From: Rotaria macrura
Lineage: Eukaryota > Rotifera > Eurotatoria > Philodinida > Philodinidae
Assembly (NCBI GenBank): GCA_900239685.1
Contig: OENT01000123.1
Location: 129,328 to 193,327, forward strand
DNA length: 64,000 bases
Direction of reading: 5' to 3'
Of this stretch, positions 13,201 through 26,229 are shown in pieces. How positions within the stretch are numbered: position 1 is the stretch's first letter; each line of letters begins with the position of its first letter. The position numbers and the translations under genes were made by a program. The notes below the pieces were generated by a model. The model did not search any database. It was not told the DNA's origin and saw nothing but the letters and a program-made list of their open reading frames with translations.

Positions 13201-16200
13201 TGGTCTCGTTGACGGTGTTGATTGATTTTCTGCAGGTTTTGATTCTGCAATTCGACTGAATACCACACAGTTTCCATTTTCATCAGCATAATCTTCTTCA
13301 TCATTGGCTGATGTATGTGTAAATTCTTGACCGAAATAATATTTAGCATTTGTTTCTAAGAAATCATTGTTTGGATAAATTGAACTTTTGTCGTACGGAT
13401 TTTGGGAAGCTGTTGCGAATGACATATGAGATACGGAAGATGAATCCTTCAATTGTTGGGAATCTGCAGTTGGGATACCTGTTGATTTATCTCTTATTAC
13501 AATATCATCTAGTCCCTGTTGAGAACTATTCGAAGAAGTATCTGTCCATGGATCTAGATTCTGATATTTTTCTCGATTGTATTGGTTCATTTCATTTGAT
13601 GCACGTCGTCGAACTTCTGAACTTTCTAATGTACCTTTGTAGACGTATGAGACATTTGTATGTTTAGGTCTATAACTATAGATAGTATTATCTTCGACTG
13701 GTTTTTGATTCATTGGAAAATCTTCAATAACATGAGTAAGATTCTCCGGATAAGTTCCGTTATTATTCTCCTGAACACTTTTCATAGAGTCTTGTGTAAA
13801 TCGATGATTGAAATTTTTATTGCTATGATTCGATGAAGAATGATGGATTTTTCTCTGACGATATTTTGTTGGTGTTATCATATATAAATCTTGTTGTGAT
13901 TTTATTTCATAGTCATCACTGGCATTGTCTGCTAACATATCATGTAATTGTTTACGTTGTCGTATGCGATATACTCTTGGTGTTAAAATTTTATAATTTT
14001 CAGCTTTTGATTTAGTATTATATTGACTGAAATCATTTTCTTGATCGTAATCATCTTCATCGTATGTTGTAGGAATATTTGTACGCATCATTGATTGATA
14101 CATTCGATTAAAAATAGATTTATGCTGCTGCTGATGTGTTTTTTACAAAATAGACCTTAATAATAAGACTTAGAAGAAAAAGAATAGAACTTAGACTGAG
14201 CAAATCTTAGGTATTGATTTTGATAGCCTACTCTAAGATCAATATAATTAATCACGTCAATAATAACAGCAGCAGCAGTAATAATCAAACGAGCGCAAAT
14301 TCTAATTCTTTCGTTTTTTTTTTGGTAATTACCTATGATCTATGTTGATGATAAACTTACTCTTTCAATAAAAAAAAGAAAACGAACTTTGCCAAGGTGA
14401 GTTTACACACAATATAATTTGATAAACATACATACACCCACACCCACGCGCGCACACAAAGACAGATAACAACAGAGAGAAAAAAGTGGCTATCGCAAAA
14501 GAGCAAATAAACTTACCCACAACTATGTCTTGCCATGGAGTTTGTATATTAGGCGCCTCAACACTGACAACTCGTACTTTATACCGACCAGCTAGAAAAG
14601 AAATTGTTTTGTTTTTAGAATAAATTCAATTTCAATTAGAACGCCTACGATCTTTTATAAAATAATCAGGAAAATCGACTAATGATCGACCTTGAATAGG
14701 TTCGAGATCTCTCATAAGTACAGTTCTTATTTGTGGATTATTTTCAACTAAAATAGAAATGAAAACAAAAGCATTCGATTGATTTTTTTCTTCAAATAAT
14801 TCATAGTATTACATTTTTCTTCTAATTTGACACGATCAGTTACGCCCTCATCACCAGCAGCACTAAATGTTTGTAATTTTTCGCCAGCAATAACAGTTGA
14901 TTGTGGTTGATTAAACCATTCCAGAGAAGTTAATTTCGGTGCTAGAAAGGAAATTTTTTTCATTTGTGGTTGATCATTTTAATTACATACATCTTAGCGA
15001 TTCTGTTAATCGTTTGAATTGAAAATGATCGTTGACATCGAAAAATTTGTCCTTGAAAAAAACAACAACAGATAATATGCATGCATTAGACATTTTATCT
15101 ATCAAAATAATTCAAATCAAGACATCAAATATTCACTTAAATACAACTAGTTCGATTTCAAAAACAAGTAGTTAAAATAACAACTATCATTATAGTCATT
15201 GGTTTGAAAAGTACAATTAGAATAAGATCTACTTTCGCGTCATCTAAATTTCGATGGTATTCTTACATTTATCGTGGCAATTATAAACTCAAAATCGTAT
15301 GTAGTATAAAAATCTAAGCTAATTCGATTTCATTGTGAGATATATTCGTACAGTATTCAAAATCGACGAATTTTTATGGCAAGCTTCATTCGTACAATAC
15401 AATCAACTAAAATTTATCATAAACTTTTACTCGAATAAAATTGATATTTAACAAACGAAAAACCTTGTACATTTCATGAGAGTCTATTTTGAACTATTGC
15501 ATTGAATTTTATTCCTCATTAAGTATTCATTCTCTCTCGAAATATCTAGCTTTAAAGTTTTTGTAGATATTTCTACTAAGTATTTGTGTCATCGATATTC
15601 CCTTTTATGAAATACAGGGTCTTATGAAAAAAATTAATTTTGTGCAATATCATATTGATATTGACATAGATAATATTTGTGAAGATTACGAGCAGTGTAT
15701 GATGAATAATGAAGAAACGTTTGACATCTGAAAAATTCGACAACAAATTTTACTGACGAGTCAGGATGGCTGATCCGATTAGCAGACCCATTGGATCATA
15801 TCAGATTCGATAGGAATCCGTTGGCAACTGTTAAAATCCTGGATATTCGATTTCAAAAGGAAATTGTCAGAATGACCACCATACTGATCGGAATTCCGTA
15901 ACTGTCCGACATCCTATTGGACAGCTTCGTTCTGAACAATCATGTACGGTTTACCAATATATCTATCTATAGAAGTTGATGCTTTATACAACTATTTATA
16001 TCACCTAGTCTATTTTGTGAATGAAATGATTGAAAATAAACAACAAACACTAATCAATCAATGTTGTTTCCGGTGGAAATGCATCTATACCATTGATGCG
16101 AGATTCAGAGATAAATTATTGTCTTGTATCTTACACACACACACACACACACAGTTTTAGAATTCACTACAATTGATCTATTTCATTTTTATGTTATCTT

Positions 16201-19200
16201 GAGAATTTGTAAATGATTTATATGGAAAATTTCGCACTTTAGATATTTGTCGATGTTCTTCCATCAAAAGCACACTTATTCATGTCTTCAAAAGAAATCA
16301 ATTAGCTTATACGAAATGTGATATATAACTTAAATATGAACGTATTCTTAAAATTTTATTTCGTAGTTATTACTTAAATTATATCAACTAGTATCTTTTT
16401 TTCTTCTTTCTTCATAATATCATGCATTCTCGTAGATAGCAATGTTTTATCTACTCGATCAATAGTTAAATTCGTTGACCAATGAGAGAATAGAACTTTG
16501 AATCTGAGGCTTGGCAATGAAGTATTTGACTTGAAAATAAAATTTTAAAAGAAATCTAATTTTCTAATTTAAATTATTTAAAAAAATTAATTTTCATAAT
16601 ATTTTTATCTTTACGAAATATTGAAAAAAAAACATTTATAAACATGTACGTTCTCATTTGTAAAAATTTTAAATGATGCATTCTCATGTAAACTATGTCA
16701 TATTATTTGACAAGGTCATTTTTCGAATGCTTGTATCAAAGTAAAGAAATAGTCCTATTTTCTTCATCATATTACACGTATCTCTTTTTTTCCCTTCATT
16801 ATCAGAACTTTTATTTCTCTACAAACATAGTCTATAGTCTATAGAGTATAATCAAACACTTTTTTACGAACCAGATATTATTTCACTGATATTAACCTTA
16901 ATTCATTGGTAATAAACTTTTAATTTTCACAATGAAATAAAGTAGAATTTTATGTTAGATAACTTAATCGAAATTGTAACTTATAGAAAGTTTTAAAAAT
17001 GATTTACATTCAACAATTTTGAATGATACTTACAGATGAATTTAAAATTTCATCACGTTTCTCATCTAATGTTTCGAGATCATTAATGCCCTATAAGAGA
17101 AAAAACAAATATATATATATATATATGTCATATATTATTTTCTGCATAATCAAATTCTTACATTAGCTAATAATGCATGAAGACTTCTCTCAAGTCCAAA
17201 TTGTCGAAGTAAATCGACTAGATGCATATCAACTCCATAAAAGCCAATACCTTGTATACGAATATCATCACCACCGTAATTATCATTTATGAATACACGA
17301 ATAAATCGTGTTTTTAATGGTGAAATAAATATATCATTCTTGTTGCCCTCTGTTAATAAAACCAATAAAATATAAGTAACTTCATTTCTATTTCAAAATA
17401 CATACGAGATAATGAACAAGTAAAATCTGTTACTTTTAACCAAGGTCCATTAAAGGCATTGGATACATCGATATGACCACTCTTTGGTGTCGATTGATTA
17501 TCACTATGAAATTGAAAAGAAAAAGAAATAAAATCATTCTTGTTTTTTACTTAAATAAGTTTTTATTGTTCTGCTTACCATCCGATTATTCTCATTCCAC
17601 TTATATTATATTGATGTTTTAAATCAAATATAACCCAAGCATCTCTATTCAATGTACAACACCAATATGATCCACTTGACTCTAGAATATAATTTTTGAA
17701 TTATCAAACGTTGTATGTTTAAATTAAAAAGGAATATGTTCTTCTTACTATCGAGAAGATTTTGTACAGATGAATTCATATCAGTTCGACTACGAAATTC
17801 ATCACTATCCAATGTCCAATTAGGACGACTGTGAAGTAATGGATGAACATATGGAATAACCGTTGCTTAAACAAACAACAAATTCAAATTATCGAACCGA
17901 TTATAAAATAATAACAAATTTTCAATGCCAGAAAATAATGATGATGAAAAACTTTTAAAATAAAATAAAAAGTTTACGAACATGCAATATGAGCTGTTTA
18001 ATATAGCAGTGATAATAAAACAAAAATCATAGATAACCAGTGCAAAAACTACGAAACAATATGGCATGCTGATGAATCAATATGGAACACTTACTGATCA
18101 ATACATGTTTATAAAGGCTAAAAGTCAGATTTGTTAGTTCAATTTTTCAATCACACGAACACACAACATGAAAGAAAGGCCTTTCTAATTTTTTTTCCTT
18201 TTCTCAAAAACTATACCTTGTATTGTTCCAGTTGTATATTTATGAAAGTCTGATGGTTCCATTCTTGGTGTATCTAAATTGAGAAACAAATTCATTTGAA
18301 TTCATAGGATAGAAAACCAATAAATATATATTGATGAAATTTTCCTTCTATCAATAAGAAGAGAGACAATAGATTGTGATGTAATCAAGTACGTGATATA
18401 ACCAGTGAAATATGCAAAAAATAAAGAAGCAGAAGTTCAAACAATATTATTCGTATGTATATTTATTTTTTGCACACCTCTGTTTATTGTTGTTGTTGTT
18501 GTTTTGGTTGTTGAAGTTTGATTTAGCAATGTTCGCGATGAAGGTGTAGCTCTTGGAGATAAATTTCCTCTCTTTCTCTCTTCATTCATATCGGATGCTA
18601 CAGATACGATTAATTAGGAGGAGGGATATATGTATGTATTTGTTAGTATTATTCACCTAAAAGAATTTTCAAAACAACTATTTTCAAAATATACTCACTA
18701 ACAAGTACATTGATAAACGGTTGTTTTTGATCAGATTGAAGATATTCAGCTAGACTTCTTGGTGTTTCACCACGATGATTTATCATATTTTGATCGGCGC
18801 CGTGTGAAACTAATGTACGAGCCGTTGATAATTTCATTGAACGAACTCTGCAAAAAGAAAATGGTATTATTATTATTATTTTCTTGAACTGTTTTTATAT
18901 GTTGAACATACGCAACATGAAGTGGTGTAACACGTGTTCGATCGCTTATGTTTGGATCCATACCATAATCAAGTAATGTTTCTAAACATCTATCATGACC
19001 TGAAGAAAATACTGAGAGTTAATATTGAAGAAAATTAATTAGTGACATTATGTCTTTCAAAATTGAAATATTTCCATATCATAAAAACTCTCGATTCTTC
19101 CTTTCAATCTCTGTTTTAATTAACTATAACACTATTTTCAATATTATGATTTTATCTGCGTCTGATTAAATCATAATATAGAACCACGAAATGTTAAATT

Positions 19201-22200
19201 CATCTCGTTGTACATTTATATTATGTTAGATAGGAGGATGTGGGTTTTTCTGTTGGTATTTAAAATAAGACAGTGAGATTAAGTATTAACTTGTTAATTG
19301 TAAATGCAATCTATTTTATCCTATGTCTACATTCGAATTCATTGTTACACAACAATGACTGCAGCTTGAACTACGCTTCCAAACCATACCGTCAGTTCAT
19401 ATCCGTAGTTACACCTTGATCTATCTGAATAATAATATACAGATCAAATGGCTAAATTTATCATATTGGATTCTTTCAATTAATCTCTCGATGAGTAATT
19501 TTTGTTTAATTCGACAATATGTTGTGACGATTTGTCCTGATGCCACTGATTTATGACACTATCGACTTGTGTCTATGTCTTTCTCTAGCGATTGATCTCT
19601 TTACAATACAATATATTGATATGATGGAGAGATTATTAACTATTTGAAATGTCGATCATATTAAATGAATAATTACTGCCAATTCACTAGTTTCATAGTG
19701 TCGATTATTCATCGGATTTACTGTGAACATCAAGACAAATATGGACTTCGATTCTCGTGGGAACGCTATCTAAACATTCATTGAACCAACTTGTTAAACA
19801 GCCTAAAATCTTTTTTTTAACTGTCATATATACATGGGAATAGTTCAATGAATAACTGATACGGTTGCATAAAAATAAAAATTGAAGACTCAAACTCTAT
19901 GGAATCACTTCCTACCAAAAGAAAAAAAAATTGTTGCCGCTCTGTTACTAATGTACATACGAGTCATTCTTTCCCACATACATTACTCAGCTACCTTCTT
20001 TGTTTAATTTTGAAATTTCCAAAATTGTCGTTTGCAATGCGAACTTTTATTTTTTTTTCTATGATGTATTCGATGACTTTTTGACTACGGTCGCTAAGGC
20101 GTATGATGGAGATGGTAATAGAGCATAGGAAATTGTTTTTGCATCATCTTTTCTCGGAAAATTTAAGTCAACTAAAAAGCTACTTACCAAGTCGAGCGCT
20201 AATAATGGCTGCTCGATAAGCTCGTTGTACTAAATTTGGATCATGGGAAAGTAAAGCAGCGACAATTTCTATTAAATAGAAAAACAAATGAATAAATTTG
20301 ATTTTTTCAGTTCTTTTTTTTTTTTACCTGGCTTATTAGCCTGAACAGCTTCATCCAAAGGTTTTCGTTGATTACGATCTTCTATTTTTGGATCAGCTCC
20401 AGCCTTAATAATAAAATATTATAAACTCAAAAGTAAGTTCCGCAATTGAATACAAAAGCATAAGTCATAATATTCAGGAGTCGAATTTTGTCTTTTTTTT
20501 ACTAATGTGATTTCGTTGACTTCGAGAGGATAATTTATCAAATATTAATTTCTTTCAACCATAGTTCTCGGGAAAAAAAAGAGGGTTCAATGAAGTTGGT
20601 TTTTTGTAAAATGTACAGGTCAAACAATGTAAATAATAAAATAAATCTTTTAAATAGTCGAAAACTTGATATAAAGAGCACGATATCTATTGAACTAATC
20701 TGTTTAATGCAAATTGATGTTAGTTGATAGTAGTTATTTCAACTGAAAACAATTTTATCGAAAGAGTCTGTTGTTGACTTGTTTATAACCGTAAGCGAAA
20801 CATTGTTTCGACGAAATTTGATTACAGATAAATACTTCGTGAGACACTGAAGCATCGATTGAAAGCATGATCTTATCGAATTGAAATATGTTGTCGAAAG
20901 GTAAGAATACATTTTATATGCGAACTCCATAAAAATTCAAAATACTACGGAGAACATTTATTAGAAAACAAAATATCCTCGATTGAAAATATCAAGCACC
21001 TTGCAATAAATCTCATAATAGGTTTTATGGTAAAAAAAAAGACAAACAGAAGATTTCTAGGTAAATATAAGCAATAATAATTTTCAAATCTTCATGAAAT
21101 TTCTTTTCTTAAAATATGTCTGTTCTCAATAACAAAACATCGTCTATCACAGTGTTGTGTATGACCTTTTAGTAAATGAGTTAACAGCATTAGATTGACG
21201 AAGAAAGTGTTCTTATGAATCCACTTGGCACTTTTTTTTCATATCAATGTTGATTGCTTTTTTCTGTTGCTGGCAATGATTCGAAATTCTGTCCTTATTG
21301 AAGATATAGAAATTTTAAATATAGAGTTTCATTAAATTCTAATGCTTGTCAGTGAGAGTCCATAGTAAAATGTTCTATAGAATGAAATCTCATAAATTCA
21401 GAATGATACAGAGTTCAGTATTCATGATTTCATTTGATAAAGTTTATTATTCGATCGAATCTCTTCAATGTTGAATATTACAAATGAAGAAAAAAAAGCT
21501 GATTTAATATTGCGTTTTCTGTTTTGTTCGCTAGTTATCAATAGTAAAATTGCGTACATTCAACATATCAATCTAATTGTTCTTGACGTAATCGATCTCA
21601 TTTTTATTAAAGCTAATGAACTAAATTACTTGATATTTACTTACTTGTAGAAGTGCTCGTACTTGATTTGCATTTTCATCAGCATATGAAACAGCTGCTC
21701 GATGCAATGCTGTTTTTCCTGATTGATTGGGTATATTCGGATTAGCCTGATATTTCAATAATAATTCAACAACATGATACTTTTGACGATGAACAGCCAA
21801 ATTCAATGCAGTATCCCTTTGAAAACACATAGAATCTAATTATATCATTGTGAACAAAATTAATCATTCTTTACTAGCAACTAATCTGCTTTATAACAGT
21901 GCAACCACATTATAATTGCATGTGTACGACAACAAAAGCTTATTTATAAGTACTATCTTGATCTGTACTAATCCACAAAGTCATACATCTAAATTCTGAA
22001 TACGGTTAGGCTTTAAACTACTGTTCTTCAAGTATCGTTAAAGATTGAACAAACATCTATCATATTCACGACGTGTTAAGGAAATGAATACTTTTGTATT
22101 TGTTTTAGTTTATATAAAACTGGTGCTGACTCTTTTTCTTCATTTAATAATGAATCTTGATGCATACGAGAATTGAAAAGGTTTTTTGTGCATAACAATT

Positions 22201-22972
22201 TAAATTTGCACGACAGTGTGCATTTTGAATCTCAAATTCAATTAATTATTCACATCTGTCACTATCTCAAAACAGTTTCTCGTGATAATCTAATTGATAT
22301 AGCCGAATGTTGTTTGTGATGCTAGGAAAACAATCGTTTTTGAGATCTTAAAATAAATACAACGATAACCAAATGCAAAATTGTAAAGTGTTTCCTTTTG
22401 GAAAGAAAGAAAACAAAATTTTATGAATCATAATCTCTATGTTTACGTACTGATCAAGTATGAGTTGTGCATTTTTAGGTATCTCTTTAGAAAAGATGAG
22501 TTTACAATCATCGATCAGATTCGTAATTCATAGAACAACGGTTATTTTCGATTTCATACATGAATAATGTACAAGTGTCACAGAGTACAAACGAGAATTT
22601 TCTTAACTTACCCTGTTGTACATTGTTTATTTGGATTAGCACCATGTACAAGTAGAATTTTCGTCTTATCATAAGAACCTTTACCAGCTGCAATAATCAA
22701 TGGTGTAACATTATATCTTGTTGCTGTACAATCAATAAAATCAATCTGATCATCAATAACAGCGTTGTATGACATAACTTCTGCAAGATTTCGAAATGGT
22801 CGTCGATGAAATGCTTGTAAGAAACTCTTCAATAGAATTCAATCAATAATTTTTGTTAATATGATATTTTTATAAAAAGCGTCAAACTTACGAATAATTG
22901 TTCAGCATTACCTCGGTCAACGATGGTCAACAGTTGCTGACGCCGCTGTTGATCCTCGTGCCGATAATCCAT
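10246..22972 (-). CDS. Ankyrin - discoidin-like - SAM-like - Ig/FN3-like protein with long disordered tail
   Basis: Nineteen exons join in phase to encode 1326 residues: 22972-22892, 22826-22612, 21816-21645, 20403-20328, 20268-20188, 18999-18912, 18847-18699, 18597-18478, 18273-18217, 17865-17749, 17681-17579, 17503-17406, 17349-17162, 17090-17034, 15051-14991, 14941-14813, 14747-14649, 14591-14517 and 12260-10246. About six ankyrin repeats (38-287; e.g. TPLIIAAGKG, TALHRAAVSY, TPLHVAVRS) precede a Thr-rich linker. A galactose-binding/F5-8C-like domain (about 348-493: WVIFDLKH, TRFIRVFINDNYGG) and a SAM-like helical domain (about 494-555: VDLLRQFGLERSLHALLANG) follow, then an Ig- or FN3-like region (about 555-655) and about 670 disordered Pro/Ser/Arg-rich residues. 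No signal peptide, so probably an intracellular scaffold. I know no named family with this order. The ankyrin call is strong; the discoidin and SAM calls are moderate. Confidence 0.85.
12532..14103 (-). CDS. Nested 523-residue disordered protein ORF
   Basis: Uninterrupted ORF lying entirely inside the last intron (12261-14516) of the ankyrin/SAM gene, on the same strand. It is rich in Ser, Asn, Gln, Asp and Lys and predicted to be almost wholly disordered, with no enzymatic domain. Recognisable bits are RVYRIRQRKQLHDML near the start, VSYVYKGTL in the middle and a basic Lys-rich end (ANKKLKKKAAKEKS). An in-frame stop lies just upstream of the CAG-rich stretch before the ATG. The host's exon-18 donor is phase 1, while every acceptor that would open this frame is phase 0. 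A simple alternative last exon is therefore unlikely unless another upstream exon is used. It is either a separate nested gene or part of an alternative transcript. Function unknown. Confidence 0.6.
   Translation of the reverse strand: MYQSMMRTNIPTTYDEDDYDQENDFSQYNTKSKAENYKILTPRVYRIRQRKQLHDMLADNASDDYEIKSQQDLYMITPTKYRQRKIHHSSSNHSNKNFNHRFTQDSMKSVQENNNGTYPENLTHVIEDFPMNQKPVEDNTIYSYRPKHTNVSYVYKGTLESSEVRRRASNEMNQYNREKYQNLDPWTDTSSNSSQQGLDDIVIRDKSTGIPTADSQQLKDSSSVSHMSFATASQNPYDKSSIYPNNDFLETNAKYYFGQEFTHTSANDEEDYADENGNCVVFSRIAESKPAENQSTPSTRPAKDQTVLPSQMSDTKNNMGHTSLQEVTDIGTSTDGPSRGGYSNNNINNNNRETIWTTQSSRGESETYRVNQDNKNGSHGIDALVMKPQPLSDTNSESTTKHSYASVNGLSDKGIEGLVTNSTQKSPPTKKPQDDNISESTNNRPSLSEANSFDGGDYANYDQPKTHDNEKPKKSTSLPKSPEPRPNFFSRLCGGGSGNSNVTKAQVTKANKKLKKKAAKEKS
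16133..16153. repeat. (AC)n microsatellite
   Basis: A run of about ten AC dinucleotides lies within the 2-kb intron between exons 14 and 15 of the ankyrin/SAM gene. Confidence 0.9.
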
Positions 22973-23041
22973 TATAATAGAATCTAAAAAAGGTATAAGA
23001 AGAGAAAACAGAGAAGAATATTCAAGAGAACTTTGTTCGTT
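22973..23041 (-). promoter_or_regulatory. Intercistronic spacer with splice acceptor
   Basis: Only 69 bp separate the PIGH stop from the ATG of the ankyrin/SAM gene. On the minus strand the spacer has a long pyrimidine tract (TTCTCTGTTTTCTCTTC) followed by CCTTTTTTAG, with the AG at 22984-22985, leaving an 11-nt leader before the ATG. An AATAAA (minus strand, 23041-23046) overlaps the PIGH stop codon. This layout is that of an internal trans-splice site in an operon, though a cis-spliced 5' UTR is possible. Confidence 0.5.
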
Positions 23042-23772
23042 TTATTTTAATTTATGAATAACAGAAAACATATTTCTATAAAATAATTTTAATAACGATA
23101 AACGTGGTAGAAGTTTAACAAAAAGTGGTAACATAGATGTATCATGATTATCATTGATGATTAATGTCAAATAATAAATTACACGTTGCTAATAAAATAT
23201 GAAAAATCAATTCAATGAATAAAAATCATATTAAAATATACATACGGAAAGAAAACCTTCGTTGATTAAAATATCTTTTAATCGATTTGAACTAATAAAA
23301 ACTGTTATTTGTCTTCCTATTACATAGGTTGTTGTCAATTGTAAACCCATTTGATTTCCAACGATAACATATTCTATATGTCATAAAAAAAATGAGCCAA
23401 TAAACAAATTTAAAAAAAGATAAAACTCCTATATTTCATCGTACCACGTTTTACTTTCAAATAAGCTTTTATAATTACGCCTGTCAATAGAATCATCGAT
23501 AGGAATAATAATAAACTACTATCCTAAAATAGATCGTTTTCTTATTGTGTTGTGAATAATAAAAGAAAAATGTTTTTGTCTTCTACATTTTTGTGAACTC
23601 CAACAAGAGCTGCTATGTAAGTCAAAACTATTGTCAAACCAATCCATCTTTGTACATTAACAATACGTCGTTCCAATCGACATTCCGTTATTAAATTATT
23701 TTCGTGTTGAATTATTTCATAATCAAGTAATTCACCATAAATACTTTCACATGTTCCACCATTAAATTTCAT
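23042..23772 (-). CDS. PIGH: GPI-GlcNAc transferase subunit H
   Basis: Four exons (23772-23587, 23523-23445, 23373-23246, 23188-23042) join in phase to give 179 residues, close to the usual length of PIG-H (about 190). The protein has a hydrophobic hairpin (about 42-60 and 63-88) followed by the family's soluble domain. Its core reads YVIVGNQMGLQLTTTYVIGR and then DILINEGFLSQRVIYYL, corresponding to the conserved VGxQL...R...VINE...QRVxYYL pattern of PIG-H. PIG-H is a subunit of the ER complex that adds GlcNAc to phosphatidylinositol in the first step of GPI-anchor synthesis. An AG lies directly before the ATG (CTAG|ATG), so the start codon begins an exon. The next gene follows after 69 bp on the same strand. 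Confidence 0.92.
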
Positions 23773-26186
23773 CTAGAAAATCAGTCATACATATGTTGTT
23801 ATTGTTGTCGTTTCTGTCTTATTATTTCTCCTTTCGAATTCCTATAGGACAGCTATACTTATTAACAGGAGAAGAAATCTCAATTTTCTTTCTTTTCCTC
23901 TTTAAATCAAATTTTATTTTTTAGAAAAGAAGAAAAAGATTGTTTTTCTTTTCTAGACCTAGCAGACGTAGTGTTCTATCAGATTTCAATATAGCTTTTC
24001 AGTAAAAGAAAAAGAAAAATATACTTTTAGTATGCATTGTGCGCTATTCGGCTACCATATGACAATTGATTAACCACTATTCAGTATAAATAAACAGCTA
24101 TTCACGAAGATCTACTAGTAATTGGAATGTAGAAAACTGAAAAGAAAACAAATGTTTCGATATGCTAAAATAAACTTTTCTTTCTTAATCATGATTTTCT
24201 GATCAATACTCAATTTTTCTCATTCATCTAAAAACTTATCCATACTACATACGTCAAATCATCAATATACAAGGCTTCTTAACTGGTTATGTTTATTTTT
24301 CGAGAATCTATTGACAAGTAAAAAGATCAATTCAACTTACCTAAATGCCAGTAAAATTGCATACTTCTTCTTTAAGAAAAAGACTTCGAGTAAATTTCTA
24401 CTCACTCATTTTTCTATGAAAAACCGATATCTCAAATTAAAAAGAAAAAAAATTGAGCAACGCACCAACTATATTAGACAAATACAAAATGTATGTTAAA
24501 CAGCATTTGATTACTTCAAGTATCCGAATCCTACTCTATTGATTTCACATGAAACTAGAGAATTTTCTGCCCACAACACAACGAATCATTCGATAATAAA
24601 TGATTCAGTTGGTATAAAATGACGAAATGTTTTTTTTTGTTGATGTACGATTGCGGTTGAGTGGAGAAAAAAGAAAGCCGCAGATGAATTATGCTATCTA
24701 CATTTACTCAATACTCATGAAAACACCTACACGGTCCTCGAAATTACTTACAGAATTACAACGAGAGAAGAAGAAAATAAACTTTATTTAACTAATCTTA
24801 TTGTCAATTTGACAGGATTTCATTTTACATGATGACTATGTACTATTGTTTTTCTTTCATCTACACTCAACGTTTTTTTTTTAAAATGTTTAATGCACAT
24901 CTACAAGAGGAAAAAAACCGAAAAAATAAATAACGCAGATCGTAGTCAATCGTTTCTAGATTATTAATAACTGACAGAACATTGAAAATCGTGAATTTTG
25001 TAGAGAATTGCAGTTGAACGGAATAAAGAAAGGAAAACTTAACAAATGTAAACTGATCGAGACCGAATGCAAAAAAAAACAACTTTTTTTTGCATAATGC
25101 GGTACACACACTGTTGACAAGACTAAGTTGTAATAACAACAGAAAGAAAAAAGAACAACAATACCAAACTGACCGTCGATGAAGTTTTGAATAATTGCTG
25201 TAAATCGACATGGTATTTTCATAGAAAAAAAAATTTGAAATTGATATTTATTATTTTCGGATATGAAATCTATTCTTCTGTATTTTCTTCACCTTGTCAT
25301 AACAGATCTAGTTTCGAAGGCCGCTTACACCTCTTCTACTCTCCCTCTCTTCCTTTCTCAGTCATTTTTTTCCCGTCGCATAATATGTACAATTTTTGCG
25401 GTTTGTCCCTCATCAGATTTTTTACGCGCACTCGCGCTCACATCGCTTTTAGGCAGGAAAAAGAAAAGCCGTGTCACTTTTACTTCTGTCTCTGTATTCG
25501 TTTCTTTTCTGCTTCCTTTCAACATTCTTTTATCGAAAACGACGATGGCAATGAAAAGCAAAAATGAAAAAGAAAAAGAAAAGAACCGACTGAATTTCAA
25601 GTTTTGTCATTCAGTGACGAATGGTTGACTGCTTTGCTCACGGCTGCTGAGTGATGATGATGGATAAACGTCGAACAAATGAGTTGGCTGATACACAAAG
25701 TCAACATATCTCGAAATGGTAAATAGAAGGAAGAAAAGAAGCCTGAAATAAGGAGCGAAACAGATTTGTCAACTTACTTTTACAAAAGCGAATAGTAGAA
25801 GAGAGAGAGACAGAGAGGTAGAAGAAAGATCTCTGTGTAGTTTCAATTTACAACTAAGTTTGCTATACTTTACTGTCACTCATTGATGAAGGCGACAACT
25901 TCGGGATTTTTTCCCCTTTTTTTTTCGCTAGAAAGAAAACGAAAAAGAAGAAAAATCTTCAAGTAGAAAGAACAAAAAATATCTCTCTTCTACTCCATAC
26001 TTATGCTATTCAACTAATCTTTCATTTAAACCGACAACCACATACATAAACATGTTATGTACTCCTTTTACATGTCTGCATCTTAAATATGAGTGAAAAA
26101 AAAAGACTCAAATCAATATTTAACAAAATATGAGCATCCATTCTAGTAAATAAGTGTAAAAACGAAAAGTGATCAGTTGTTTATCT

Positions 26187-26192
26187 TTTATT
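26187..26192 (-). promoter_or_regulatory. Polyadenylation signal of SF3B6
   Basis: AATAAA on the minus strand lies about 65 nt past the SF3B6 stop codon, the expected place for a 3'-end signal. Confidence 0.5.
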
Positions 26193-26207
26193 TGAATACA
26201 TAATAAT

Positions 26208-26229
26208 AACAACAACAACAACAACAACA
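26208..26229. repeat. (AAC)n microsatellite
   Basis: About seven AAC units directly downstream of the SF3B6 stop, in its likely 3' UTR. Confidence 0.85.

Noticed and set aside
15745..15945. Less AT-rich patch with short local palindromes (GATCC...GGATC, CTGTCC...GGACAG)
   Set aside because: The palindromes are only 5-6 bp and not nested; no paired arms or coding frame could be shown.
24867..25222. Two overlapping minus-strand ORFs of 114 and 88 codons
   Set aside because: Hydrophobic low-complexity reading of poly-A/T-rich DNA, no domain and no splice context.
25187..25628. Overlapping plus-strand ORFs of 121 and 126 codons with a minus-strand ORF across them
   Set aside because: Low-complexity Phe/Ser/Lys content, overlap in several frames on both strands and no family motif; likely chance in pyrimidine-rich DNA.
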